Assembly: GCA_039519185.1 (NCBI GenBank) | Contig: CM076846.1 | Location: 154,800,406 to 154,864,405, forward strand | Direction: 5' to 3' | DNA: 64,000 nt | Source of the DNA: Astragalus membranaceus | Lineage: Eukaryota; Streptophyta; Magnoliopsida; Fabales; Fabaceae | Notes under the pieces: model-generated | Databases searched by the model: none | The model's input: the letters and a program-made list of their open reading frames with translations, nothing else | Told to the model about the DNA's origin: nothing | Part shown: piece by piece, positions 13,058 through 23,599 of the stretch | Layout: each line of letters starts with the position of its first letter | Numbering within the stretch: the first letter of the stretch is position 1 | Translations under genes and position numbers: made by a program

Positions 13058-14247
13058 TTTTTTTTTTAAGCAACAGGCAGAGGCCCGAATTTATTAAAAA
13101 ATAGAAACAGTACAAAAAGCACAAGGGGGGACTAAGCCAAAACCCTTGAAAAAAGGACAATAAAGAGAGTCAAACAAAGACCTCTAAACTAAACAAACTT
13201 AGACCACAATCGAGTCACCACACTCCAGACCACCGGCGGGACCCTAGCCATCAACGCGAAGTCGTGCCACCGGCCAACACCGAGACAGCACCTAGCTTGA
13301 TCGAGGAAGTCGAGCCACCAACCACCCCCGCGGTATTGCGCCCTCAGCCAACACCGAGGCACAAACAAGCAGAACCGCGAGCGATAGGGAAAGGGCCCAC
13401 ACCGAAATGGGGGGAGGCGAGACTGCGGGTCCAAATTTCATGACGACCGTCACCCATGCCAAACCAGTCACAGTCAGCATCTAAGCAATAAGCAAATTCA
13501 GCAGTAAGCAAAAACCATAAACAGACAGTGAACCGGAACCAGCCCAAACCAACGCAACCAGCAACCCGTCCACGTCAGCATCAACAGCAACCCGTCCACG
13601 TCAGCACAGCAACCCGTACGCGTCATCACAGCAAACTGTACGCGTCAACCCAAACCCGAACACTCAGCACCCAGCCAGCACCCATCTCACAGATCCAGGC
13701 CGCCACCACCACAGGCGGCCACTGCGCAGCCACCGGAGCCACAAACCAGAGAGGAGGAGGTTCAGGAGGAGGAGGTTCAGGGACCATCAACGCAGGGGGA
13801 GGGGGAGGATCCAATGGGTCTCGCCCCTGAATCGCAGATCCAACGGGTCGCGCCGTCACGATCTGAATCCACGATCCAGAGAAGACAACACCAAAATCCA
13901 CTTTCAGAACCACCCCTTCCAAGACCGTCTCAGGATCAGCAGCCACCACAGAAGCAAACGCCGAAGCCACCGCCGCCGTACACACAAACGCCGAAGCCAC
14001 AAAACACGGATCAATCGCCGAAGTCACCGCCGTCTCTGGGAACAACGCCTCATCTCGAGCAGCTGACACAACAACGCAAGCAGATCGCCCCACCAGCTGC
14101 AGCAGCTCGTCGGAGGCAGGCGCGGCGGCCACCTCTGTGAAGGAGAGCCCATCGCGTGGGTTTGCCGCCTCTCTCACGAGAGAGAGGATCTGCCACATTC
14201 ACTATCACAATATAGAGATGGTCGGTTGCAGGGTCAATATAAACATC
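13058..14247 (-). mobile_element. LINE-like retroposon with 16-bp target duplication
   Basis: AAAACATACCCATATT occurs at 13042-13057 and again at 14248-14263. The left end is a run of T, which is a poly-A tail on the minus strand, and the tail upstream of it reads GGGCCTCTGCCTGTTGCTT. A long target duplication plus poly-A is the signature of LINE-mediated insertion. The 1.19 kb body is much more GC-rich than its surroundings and has an open minus-strand frame (14198-13626, 190 residues, Ala/Val/Pro-rich) with no domain I recognise. It could be a 5'-truncated LINE, a LINE-mobilised transcript, or a non-autonomous family. Confidence 0.8.
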
Positions 14248-14730
14248 AAAACATACCCATATTATTTTTTCTTTTTTTTCAATTAAGATCATAAGCAACA
14301 AACATATACTTTCATATTATCATGGCAACAAAATAAACAATTTGAAATATACTATCATATATCAAACAAATTTTTAAAACATAATTAACTTTGTGTTCAC
14401 AATTTTTTCACACATGGTTTAGAGTTCCACATTCATGAAAATTATTTCTAAAATATAAATTGTTTTCCTTAGTTTAAACAAACCATTTTCATGAATAAAC
14501 TTGAATTAAAATTCATCTATACACGTGTTTATAAATTTAGACCATCAAGCATTTCATATATATTTACTTAGAGAAATTGTGTACCTTTCACCATAGTAGA
14601 AAGTTGTTACCATCAATCATCTTTGTTTTTAATATATATGAAGTCATCTCTTCCAAGGTGTAAGTAGAAAATATCTTCTTTCAAAGTTGCAGCCATCGTT
14701 CAACACAAATGCAAAATCGAACCTAAAGAT

Positions 14731-15447
14731 TGTGAGAACAATTTGTTGGTGGGAATAATGCTGCAACCAAGAAGAACAATCAAACATAGAATATCATTAG
14801 TAAAAATAATTGTGAATGACATGTAAAATAAATAACAAGGAGATGGTAAATTCATCGTTGCACAAAACTCCAAGGCGTGTATGACACTAAGCTTTAGGTT
14901 CGATTCGCCCCCACCAATCACTCTAGATTGGATGCAATAGGATGACCGGCAAATCCCCTTTAGGATACAATGGAGTTCCTTGACATGGTCTGCACACTCA
15001 CACCAACCATATCGATCAATGGTAGTTTACGGAATAAAGTTTCCTCAATTACTCTCGTGCACTAGAGAAAGGAAGAAATGACTTAGATATAATTTTGACA
15101 AAATTTTGGCACATAAATATATGAATTTCGTATGTTATTATCGGCCCAAAAGTGTCTCTGTTTATAGAGAAACTTATGTCACATGGTGAAGGGAAACAAC
15201 TCTTCAAAGAGTCTCTATAAGTGGCAACCATTATGTACTGTTGGTGTACAGTAATAAACGAAACGATGTGTTGCTCTGATGGTTGAGCCTTGCGCCTTGC
15301 ACGACGAGGTTTGAACTTGGATCCTTAAACTCATATGGATTGAATCCAACCACAAAGCCAAACATACCTTTGTGTGTAACACACAAAGTCACATGTATTT
15401 AATCAATTGCAATCTTCCAATCATATATTTTGGAAATCACTCCCACA
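14731..15447 (+). repeat. 3' LTR of non-autonomous element
   Basis: 717 bp, from TGTGAGAACAATTTGTTGG to AAATCACTCCCACA, followed by the CCCAC target duplication. It holds a tRNA-like box A/box B pair at 15271-15324. Confidence 0.8.
15271..15324 (+). promoter_or_regulatory. Possible pol III box A / box B pair in the LTR
   Basis: TTGCTCTGATGGTTGAGC (15271-15288) resembles a tRNA box A region. GAGGTTTGAACTTGGATCC (15306-15324) resembles box B (GGTTCGAATCC). The spacing is right for a tRNA-derived SINE head. There is no cloverleaf or complete tRNA. The 5' LTR copy is degenerate. Confidence 0.35.
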
Positions 15448-15540
15448 CCCACTTTGATAGTATTAAAATTGTCAACTAAATTGAGAGAGTTATTAGAGAG
15501 AGAGCCACTTGTTTCCCTGACCATGTGTCTTTCCCCTAAT

Positions 15541-15691
15541 TACTACTAGAAAACGTTGAAATAGAGGCAAAAATTAGAGGAGAAAATGGAAATGGTCTCT
15601 AATTTTGCATCTCTAACACGCAACAACGTTAGAGACAAGTTTTAAATTTCCCAACCTCTATTTTGCCGCTATTTCAACTTTTCTAGTAGTG
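15541..15691. mobile_element. CACTA-type MITE, about 150 bp
   Basis: Left end TACTACTAGAAAACGTTGAA and right end TTTCAACTTTTCTAGTAGTG are inverted copies. The expected terminus is CACTACTAGAAAA, and the left copy has lost its first C. An internal inverted match also occurs (ATAGAGGC against GCCGCTAT). No clear 3-bp target duplication is seen (AAT left, CAT right). It has no coding capacity. Confidence 0.7.
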
Positions 15692-16067
15692 CATCCCCAT
15701 TCTTCTTCACTCTCAAAACCACATTGTCCTCCCCTTATCTCCACAACCCGCCTCACCCTTTACTCCATTCCCTCAATATCCCTTGCACATAGAACAATGG
15801 ACATATTTGTATTGAGGTGATGTTGATTCTCTAATGATAACAAAGTGGGAAAAAAGAGTTTACCTGAGTCCGAGTGTATCAAGCTCCACATCGCAGTATG
15901 AAGGAAAGTGGTGACACAAAATGTTGGAACATAAGTAGAGGACGAGAATCAAAGCCTTAAAGAATATGATGAAATTTATGATGAGTGTCAGTTGTGTGGG
16001 AAGGTTGCGAGAGGGAGAGAGAGGTTGCGTGGTGCTTTTGTGACAATGGTAATGAATTTGAAATCAT

Positions 16068-16277
16068 ACCATCTCAAATGCACTCCAGTTCCTCTCACGA
16101 TCTAGAGAACTACCGGTCAAGCTCAAGACACGAATGACAAAGTTTTGTCAATGAGGGTATTCATCACCATAAGATTCCCATCGCTGAGTTGATGTCTTGG
16201 TTGCTGGAGCACGCTAAGCTATTTTATCACCAAAGAAGTCTCGTCTACCCTTGAACGGCTCAAGTGGAGTATCAATA
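16068..16277 (-). pseudogene. hAT transposase, C-terminal (dimerisation) block
   Basis: The minus-strand reading contains DTPLEPFKGRRDFFGDKIA, then RWESYGDEYPH, then FVIRVLSLTGSS and RERNWSAFEMV. These are the conserved blocks of the hAT C-terminal dimerisation region (usual pattern: FAIRVLSLT...ERNWS.FE). Stops are present. After FEMV an intron seems to begin, and the last exon is not visible to the left. The right end meets the copia element at 16278, and CAATA at 16273-16277 is its target site. This is the last of four blocks of one gene (27141 to 16068). Confidence 0.85.
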
Positions 16278-17097
16278 TGTTGTAAATTTTGTGATATCTC
16301 AAAATTTCTAAGTGAATTTTGTGAAACAATAATATTTCGACAAAGACAAATATTTCGACACAAATATTTTGATACACAAAAATTATTTCGACACAAATAG
16401 ATTTCGACACACAATAATATTTCGACACAGACTAAGCTGAATGGTTTTTTAACAGCTATTTTAATTTAATCCGAATATGCCCAGTTTTAGTCGAAATGGT
16501 TTGCAAAATAACTTTGTAACGGATAATTCATTTCGTAACTGCAAACTGAGTTTAATTTTCGTACAACAGCTATTTTCATTCAAACCGGATTATTTCATAA
16601 CTGCAAAATTAAACCAGCCTTATTACAATTTATTTTGTAACAGATTTTGACTGGCTATTAAATGGATGCTGGAGCTATGCTTCAAGGTGCTAATTCAGAA
16701 GCATATATAAACGTGCTCCAGTAGCACTTGAAACATATATAGAACAATTTCTTTTTCACTGTTCTAAACCGCTCTGTCCTGGGTTCATCTCCTGTTACAT
16801 ACTAAATTATTCTTGCCAGTTCGGAACCCTCTTTCGCTACTGTGATTGGGATGAGACCGGTTGTACCTCGGGGAATTTGCGCTGTAGTGGCGGATAAATT
16901 CTTCAGGGCAGTCGCAAGGCGCCTCCGGTTGTTTATCTAACGTTTCTTTTGTTCGCAGGTTTGGTTCGCAGCATTTCTGTCTCTGTAGGTTCGACTACAA
17001 CAGTATCTGGATTTGACTGCTTCTGTATCTGTCTCTTTGACTACAGCTGTCTCTGCAGATTCGACTACATCGATCTGTCTTTGCATATACGAGAACA
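16278..17097 (+). repeat. 5' LTR (820 bp) of the copia-type element
   Basis: It runs from TGTTGTAAATTTTG to ATACGAGAACA. It contains TATTTCGACACA-type short tandem units (16330-16430), a TATA-like ACATATATAG near 16733, and repeats of TTCGACTACA near its end (16990-17075). Confidence 0.85.
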
Positions 17098-20000
17098 ATC
17101 TGAAGAATTTATCTCATGGCTGACGCAACCAAATTGAATCCTTATTCGTGCTAGGGTTCAAGTATGGAACAGGTGGTGGCAACGGTGAGATGTGTAAATC
17201 ACGAGATGGATGTATAAATCACGAGAAAAACAGAATCAAGGAGATGAAAAGTTGCAAAGAGAGTGAACGAGAAGAATGGTGGTCCTTGAGGTATCAAACG
17301 TCGATCTTATCTTATGTGTGTGGTGAAAACAACGCTGAAGACGATGACGACATGAAGGAGAATACTGATTCACACCAGGTTCTCATCTTTCTTCAAGTTC
17401 TTTGTTTGCATTTTTGTTTGGCTATGTTTACGGTCAAAAGTGGCACTATGGCTTTACATTAGGAGCTAAGGAAATTAATTGTGAAATTAGATATTTGCAT
17501 TTGTTCATAAGAGTCCGACTGATGCTTACTTAAAAGGCTTCTTACTACTGATTGAAATGATTGATTAATTGGTTGGCTCTATTGCATAAATTTTATCGTA
17601 TTGTCCTTGCCTACCAAGTACTATGTCTTAGTTTTGGTGGCTTATAGGTTTATTCAGGATTCTCTTTATCAACACTCTGCACTGAAGCACCTGATAGTGC
17701 TTTTGAATCCATCTTATGCATATTGTTTGTCTGAGTGGCCTCACTTGTGAAATTGGATTATGTTGCCTAATTGGTTTGGGCCGTTTGGCTCTCAAAAGAT
17801 GTATTCCTTATGATTTATTTGTTCAACATTCTACATTGGCTCGTTCACGTTATGTGATTGACCCAGCATATTAAATTCACATACTTATATGTCATCATGA
17901 TGTCATCATGCTATGGAGTTTGACAAACAATTTATGCGTTTAACTTTTGAAGCAATTTTTTAAGTATTAGTCTTGCCTTGTCCCTGTGTTTCTATGTGCA
18001 ACTTGTTGTCAAATGACTTTTAGATATCAAGGCAATCCCACATTGGTGTGTCATAATTTCCTTTTATTGACATAGCTTCATCGTGTGCCAAAAAGAATTT
18101 ATTTAGAGAGTTATAGATATACAATTTCTTATATGGCTTGATGATTTCTGTTTATAATTACTGGAACTTATATATGCAAAAATTTCGATAGGAGATATTG
18201 TGTACTTTTTGTGATGTATAGAGCTCAAAACAGATACCTACTATTAGTGGGAGCGATTGATATTGCACCTTCTTGCTGAGCATAATTGCATTTGTCGGAT
18301 TTAATAAATTGATATTTCATTGTTAATTTCTTAGTACTTATGTGTCAATGGATGTAACAATGATGTGATTATTTATGTTAAATAATTTTGTCTTCTAAAC
18401 TTTGATGTGAAAACATGCTATGAATAAGTGTAATTTGCGATGCCAGGCCATAAGGGAGTATGGTTAGATAACTCTATCACCAAAATCTTATCTTGATATA
18501 CTTTAGAAGTTTAGATGCTTTGAAATTAAATCATTGAATATCCTTTATGATTTAGTCAAAAGAAACAAACCTATTACATTATCTGAGAATGTATACCAAT
18601 TCTATTGGAAGGTTTTTGCAATATCAAATTATTGAGTTTAATGTAAGCTTGTTGTGTGCATTATGAAATGTGAATTATTTGTAATTGCGATATTGTCCTT
18701 TATATCATATTGGTACAATAATGTGAAACTGAGAAATTGAATGTGATTCTATCAAAGGAATTATATGCACACAAATCTGCTAACGATTTGAACTTAATAT
18801 AATGCAAATTGTTTTATATAGAGTTTCAATTTGCAAGTAATATTTTCATTTTAGTAATATGTGATTTTAGAATGTTATGATGCCTGAGGCATTGTGGGTG
18901 GTTGATCTTGGATTCATGCTTCATGTGAAATTGAATTATTTAAGTGTTCCATTGTTATGCTATGTCCGGTAACTATATTATTAAGTCTTATGAGAAAGTG
19001 CATTAGAGACATGTAGCAGGTTTGACAAGGTTTAACCGTTAATGCGAAATTGAAATATTTTAGATGAGAATCACCTTTTGACATGTTCAAGTGACAGACT
19101 ATAACAAGTCTTTTAGATTAAAAAAAACATGGATAAATTATCAGTTATAGGAAACTTGTTTGGATATATGTAATATACATATTTTGAGACCACTTACTGA
19201 TATTTGAAGTATGAGACATCAATAACATACTTGTGAAAATCCATAAATATTTTATGGAAATGTTGTCACTTGAAAATCATCTAAGCAGACCTGTATGTAT
19301 AAGTATGTTATGAAAGTGATGTGGCTTAGAAATTACTAGGCATTTATAGAGGCATCATAGGCTATGTCACTATATACAGTGAATATCCATTGTATTTCTA
19401 TGATACTATGATGATATAAGAGAATGAGTTTGTTACTCAAGACTTTGTGATATATTTATTTATGAATGGTTGTCACTTAAAAATTTTCTAAGTAGACCTG
19501 TATAATTACCTTATAGAGATTAAGGTTATTACTCAAAGCTTGATGATATAAAAGAATGAGTTTGTTACTCAAAACTTTGTGATATATGAAATTGATTGAC
19601 TAAGAGACATCTTGGTCAATATTCCTTTATGGAAGAAATAGTGTCTTCCATAGTTGTGTAAAGTAGCTACAAATAAATGAGAAGGATTATATCCTTAATT
19701 TATGTGAAATCAGAAGTGAATTTTATCAATCTTCTGAAAAACCCCTAGGGAAGAAATGAGTTTGTGATACATCGAGGGGAATGGGACTAAAGCCAATTGA
19801 AATTAAGAAGTGATGGTAACCCAACCTTTGTGATTGGAGATCCCATGAATAAGGTTCAATGTGGTAAAAACAAGTCACTTCTTGATATTACTAGCACTGA
19901 AAAATTAATTCAAGTAATTAATTTTATTATTATCCCTTCCTGTGGAGTTATTGTGATAGTGCTAGACTGCAGGTTTAAAAGGTTAAGCTTAAAGCTTTTA

Positions 20001-20391
20001 ATGATTTTCATAGCCCTTATGGGTGGTGTATGACTTGCAGCATACACTTGATGAAATCACCTATATGAGTGTCAAGTGGGGCCACTTGCATGAGATCCTG
20101 GCGAGATCTCTAGAGCACTCATGAATACCGAGCACGCGCACGGCCTAGTAGCGCAACACCGCGGAAACAGCAAGAATTGTGGGGGTGTAATGTGATGGTA
20201 AAACCTCTAACATATAACATGTGTCTTGGGTTTCTTAGCTTGCTAAACCAATTCACTGTATGTTATGTTTTATCTGTCTAGGACTGGTTCCATAGCTTGC
20301 TATACAGCTCCGATGCATTACATCTACGATGTTAACCCAGGAAACTTCTTTTTCTTTATTCACTTCTAAAATTTTGAAATATGTAGGGGAT
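17098..20391 (+). other. Internal region of the copia-type element, no recognised protein
   Basis: AT-rich and without long frames. A short frame at 17148-17462 is acidic and Lys/Glu-rich but unrecognised. GC-richer sequence at 20030-20180 reads YTLDEITYMSVKWGHLHE followed by ILARSLEHS in one frame, possibly the decayed end of a protein-coding region I cannot name. Short repeats such as ATATAAGAATGAGTTTGTTACTCA recur near 19416-19590. Confidence 0.6.
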
Positions 20392-22741
20392 TGTTGTAAA
20401 TTTTGTGATATTTCAAAATTTCTAAGTGAATTTTGTGAAACAATAATATTTCGACAAAGACAAATATTTCGACACAGAAATATTTCGACACAGAAACTTA
20501 TTTCGACACAGAAATATATTTCGACACACAATAATATTTCGACACAGACTAAGCTGAATGGTTTTTTAACATCTATTTTAATTTAATCCGAATATGCCTA
20601 GTTTTAGTCGAAATGGTTTGCAAAATAACTTTGTAACGGATAATTCATTTCATAACTGCAAACTGAGTTTAATTTTCGTACAACAGCTATTTTCATTCAA
20701 ACCGGATTATTTCATAACTGCAAAATTAAACCAGCCTTATTACAATTTATTTTGTAACGGATTTTGACTGGCTATTAAATGGATGCTGGAGCTATGCTTG
20801 AAGGTGCTAATTCAGAAGCCTATATAACCGTGCTCCAGTAGCACTTGAAACATATATAGAACAATTTCTTTTTCACTGTTTTAAATCGCTCTGTCCTGGG
20901 TTCATCTCCTGTTACATACTGAATTATTCTTGCCAGTTCGGAACCCTCTTTCGCTACTGCGATTGGGACGAGACCGGTTGTACCTCGGGGAATTTGCGCT
21001 GTAGAGGCGGATAAATTCTTCAGGGCAGTCGCAAGGCGCCTCCGGTTGTTTATCTAACGTTTCTTTTGTTCGCAGGTTTGGTTCGCAGCATTTCTGTCTC
21101 TGTAGGTTCGACTACAGCAGTATCTGTGGATTCGACTGCTTCTGTATCTGTCTCTTCGACTACAGCTGTCTGGTGTGTGGATAGCATGTGCAAGTATACA
21201 CAGTCCATAACAAGTAATATAGTGTTTAGAACAGGTCGAACCCACAGGGATTGATGAACTCTTTTAAAATTCAATACTATGTAATTTAGAGGAGAGTAAC
21301 CAAATAACAATATAGTTGATGATGGTGAGTATCACAATCAAGTTAGAATAAGGCAAAGTGTAAGTAGTTGTAATGCAATAGAGAAAAGCTAGTTGGAATG
21401 TCTTCCCCAAGTAACTTACTTTCTAGTGTTTAATGCAGTTATGATGCAGTTCCACTGAATGTTGTTGCATTAGTTATGTGTCTTTCAGTCACTTTCTTCA
21501 GAGTTTCATTACATGCTTCCTATGTCTAGGCTTAGCTAAATAAGTTCACTCTTGTCTTTTAAAGGACCCACAGTATCACCCTATGGACTATACTATCCTA
21601 TGTCTAGGACTTAGTATGGTTTTCACAAAGTTTCCTTTATGTAAAACACTCACCCATATTAGTTCTTGAGTTCTTAATTGTAAACCATGTCTGCTTTTAC
21701 AAATCTACTTATTCTAATTGATCAATCTCAAAATAAGTGTTGAAAGTATTATCAAGCAAGAACTAAAGTGCACACATCATATACTTGCATCAAACTTACT
21801 TAAAAGCTCATTAAATGGTTAGAACATTCCAACTAAAGAGATTTAGCTCAACATAGACATTGCAAGGAAAATATAAACTGAATAGAACATGTTTATATAA
21901 TTGAAATCACAAAAGAGAGACAACAAGATAGAGATTACATAAGTTGCAGCTCTTTGCATGAATTTTCCTAGCAAGGCGATTGCATTAGCTCCTTAGCACT
22001 TAGTAAAACTATGAAGTTGAGGTAAGGGGGATTTGTCAATTCCTTCCTTTCCTTCTTACAAAATAGAAACTAACTATGTGTATTGAAATTTTGATCTAAC
22101 TTATCGATTGTGATCTATCTTCAAGTGAAAGAGTGAGGTCCTTTTATAGTCTTCAAGAGAGGTACTCCCTTCCTTCATGTTGAAGTAAACTAGAGGTTAA
22201 ATCATGGTTACTTTTCAGAAGTTGTTTCCCAAGTTGAGGTCTTCAATCAAGTGTGTAGGGAGGTCCAATGAGATATGAACATGTGTCCCTATGTAGATGA
22301 CTCTTCAAAGCTATATGGGAATTGTAGGCGCCGAAATATCTGAATGTGCTTGCTTTAGGAGACCAATTATGAGGTCATCAAGTGCAAGTGGATGTGCAAG
22401 TGGATGGCTTTAACCTTCAGGCAATGCAATTGCAGTGCAGTAGCATTGTGCTAAACCAGTGGAGTTGTAAGTGTAGAATTAATGCAGGAGCATCTGTAGA
22501 CTGCACTGAGCAAACTTATCAAACATACCACAATATATCCAAAATGGCCTATTAACAACTATAACCATGTTAAACACTCAAGTTATCATATATCACATAA
22601 AATACTATATAAACTCTTTATCTTTGCTTGGAAGAGGGCAATTTACTAAGTTTAAACATATGAGTAACTCTATATAAAATAGAGTTATCACTGTCTCTGC
22701 AGATTCGACTACATCGATCTGTCTTTGCATATACGACAACA
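20392..22741 (+). repeat. 3' LTR of the copia-type element, split by a solo LTR
   Basis: LTR sequence lies at 20392-21170 and 22691-22741; the insertion 21171-22690 divides it. It ends ATACGACAACA, followed by the CAATA target duplication. Confidence 0.85.
21171..22690 (-). mobile_element. Solo LTR (1,520 bp) inside the copia 3' LTR
   Basis: It starts TGGTGTGTGG and ends GAGTTATCA, giving TG...CA ends. CTGTC at 21166-21170 repeats at 22691-22695. The uninterrupted sister LTR at 17050 reads straight through this point, which fixes the boundaries. AGGTCGAACCCACAGGGATT near 21234 is the reverse of the common gypsy LTR phrase CCTGTGG..TCGA, so minus orientation is likely. It has no coding sequence. 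Confidence 0.85.
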
Positions 22742-23180
22742 CAATATATATAGTTCACTTTGTTTATATCATAGTTCATCATTCTTTTCAAACAGGCATA
22801 CATCACATGCTACACTTCATCATCAACTTTGAAGTTGGTTTGATAATGCAACATTGGATTGAGATAATAGCATGCGACATGCAAAGCTCTATGCAATTGT
22901 TTGTCTCATCTGTTATCAATAATTTCCACAAAGTAGGTAACTAAGGAATGAAAAAATGATTAAATTAGTATATGGGAAAATTACTAAATTACTGTTACAA
23001 TATAAATTTTGCAATAAATCAATGGAATACCTCTTCCTTATGTTATTGAAAGCTTGTTGAAGTTCACCAAAAAAATTGAAAGCTTGTTGAATCTGCTCTT
23101 AAGCTTGATCCATTGCTTCATCTATGTATCTCATGGCAGGCTTATCATCAGAATCCATCCTACGCAAAACTTTAAGCAAT
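22742..23180 (-). pseudogene. hAT transposase, third block (after the catalytic core)
   Basis: The minus-strand reading gives LKVLRRMDSDDKPAM, then RYIDEAMDQA, stop, EQIQQAFN, then an apparent intron (AT-rich, ending CATTCCTTAG), then EIIDNR, stop, DKQLHRALHVACYYLNPM followed by LHYQTNFKVDDEV. These are conserved hAT blocks (usual: YEAMDRAKE..I..F; II..RW..QLHRPLHAAGYFLNP). The Trp of NRW is now a stop. Continues at 16277 across the copia element and at 23373 across the CACTA fragment. Confidence 0.85.
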
Positions 23181-23372
23181 CACTACAACAAAACTGTAGA
23201 AAGAGGGCGCACCCTTTAGGGGCGCTTTTTAAAAAGTGCTCCTGATGCCCAAATACGCAAGGTCTTTAGGGGCGCTTTTTAAAAAGCACCCCTAAAGGCC
23301 CTGCGTATTTTGAGCATCAGGGGCGCTTTTTAAAAAGCGCCCCTAAAGGCCCTGCGTGTTTTGAGCATCACC
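23181..23372 (+). mobile_element. CACTA transposon end with GGGCGC hairpins
   Basis: It begins CACTACAACAAAA, a typical plant CACTA terminus, followed by palindromic units built on GGGGCGCTTTTTAAAAAGC and the phrase CCTGCGTATTTTGAGCATCA. It interrupts the hAT gene between ITCING and LKVLR. No matching right terminus (GTAGTG) is present, so it is a truncated copy or the remains of a deletion. The right boundary is approximate. Confidence 0.7.
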
Positions 23373-23599
23373 ATTTATGCAAGTGATTCAATTCTTCCAG
23401 AATTGCTTATCAAACACTATGTTTTCAACAATTTTTCACTCTTTATAGTCTTCACAATATGACTTTCCTTCCAATTTCCTAGAAGTGACCATCCTAAAAG
23501 TGGTCTCCTATTCTCATTCAGACATTTCAAACACAAATAAGATGTGGCAAAATGTGTGATGTCAAGTCTAATCAAATCACTTCCAGTGACAAAGTGATG
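23373..23599 (-). pseudogene. hAT transposase, second block (catalytic core, C-terminal side)
   Basis: Minus-strand readings are FVTGSDLIRLDITHFATSYL, CLKCLNENRRPLLGWS, and then in another frame DKQFWKN, stop, ITCING. These correspond to the conserved hAT stretch (usual: LIRPG.TRFAT.YL.L.CL). Joined at the DNA level to the block at 26134, the site reads continuously as NLLHHFVTGSD, which shows the solo LTR between them landed inside an exon. Confidence 0.85.

Larger units (their letters stand above)
11270..15447 (+). mobile_element. Non-autonomous LTR retrotransposon (no gag/pol)
   Basis: Two related LTRs (11270-11844 and 14731-15447) bracket about 2.9 kb. The ends are TGTGAGAACAATTTG...ATCACTCCCACA; the first base of the 5' LTR is now C. 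CCCAC lies at 11265-11269 and again at 15448-15452, a 5-bp target duplication. The internal part has no protease, integrase or RT; about 1.2 kb of it is a later LINE-like insertion. The primer site and polypurine tract are not recognisable. Strand is uncertain. The LTRs differ by several large indels, so the element is old. Confidence 0.75.
16278..22741 (+). mobile_element. Copia-type LTR retrotransposon, non-coding, inserted in the hAT gene
   Basis: LTRs start TGTTGTAAATTTTGTGATAT at 16278 and 20392. CAATA at 16273-16277 repeats at 22742-22746. GTAGGGGA just before the second LTR is a polypurine tract of the style seen in plant copia elements. The internal 3.3 kb (17098-20391) starts with a short frame (ATGGCTGACGCAACC near 17116) and shows no gag, protease, integrase or RT, so it is non-autonomous or fully decayed. 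The LTRs differ at about 3% of aligned positions by eye. The 3' LTR is split by a solo LTR at 21171-22690. Confidence 0.85.

Noticed and set aside
15271..15324. A complete tRNA gene.
   Set aside because: Only box-like segments are present; no acceptor stem or anticodon arm can be formed.
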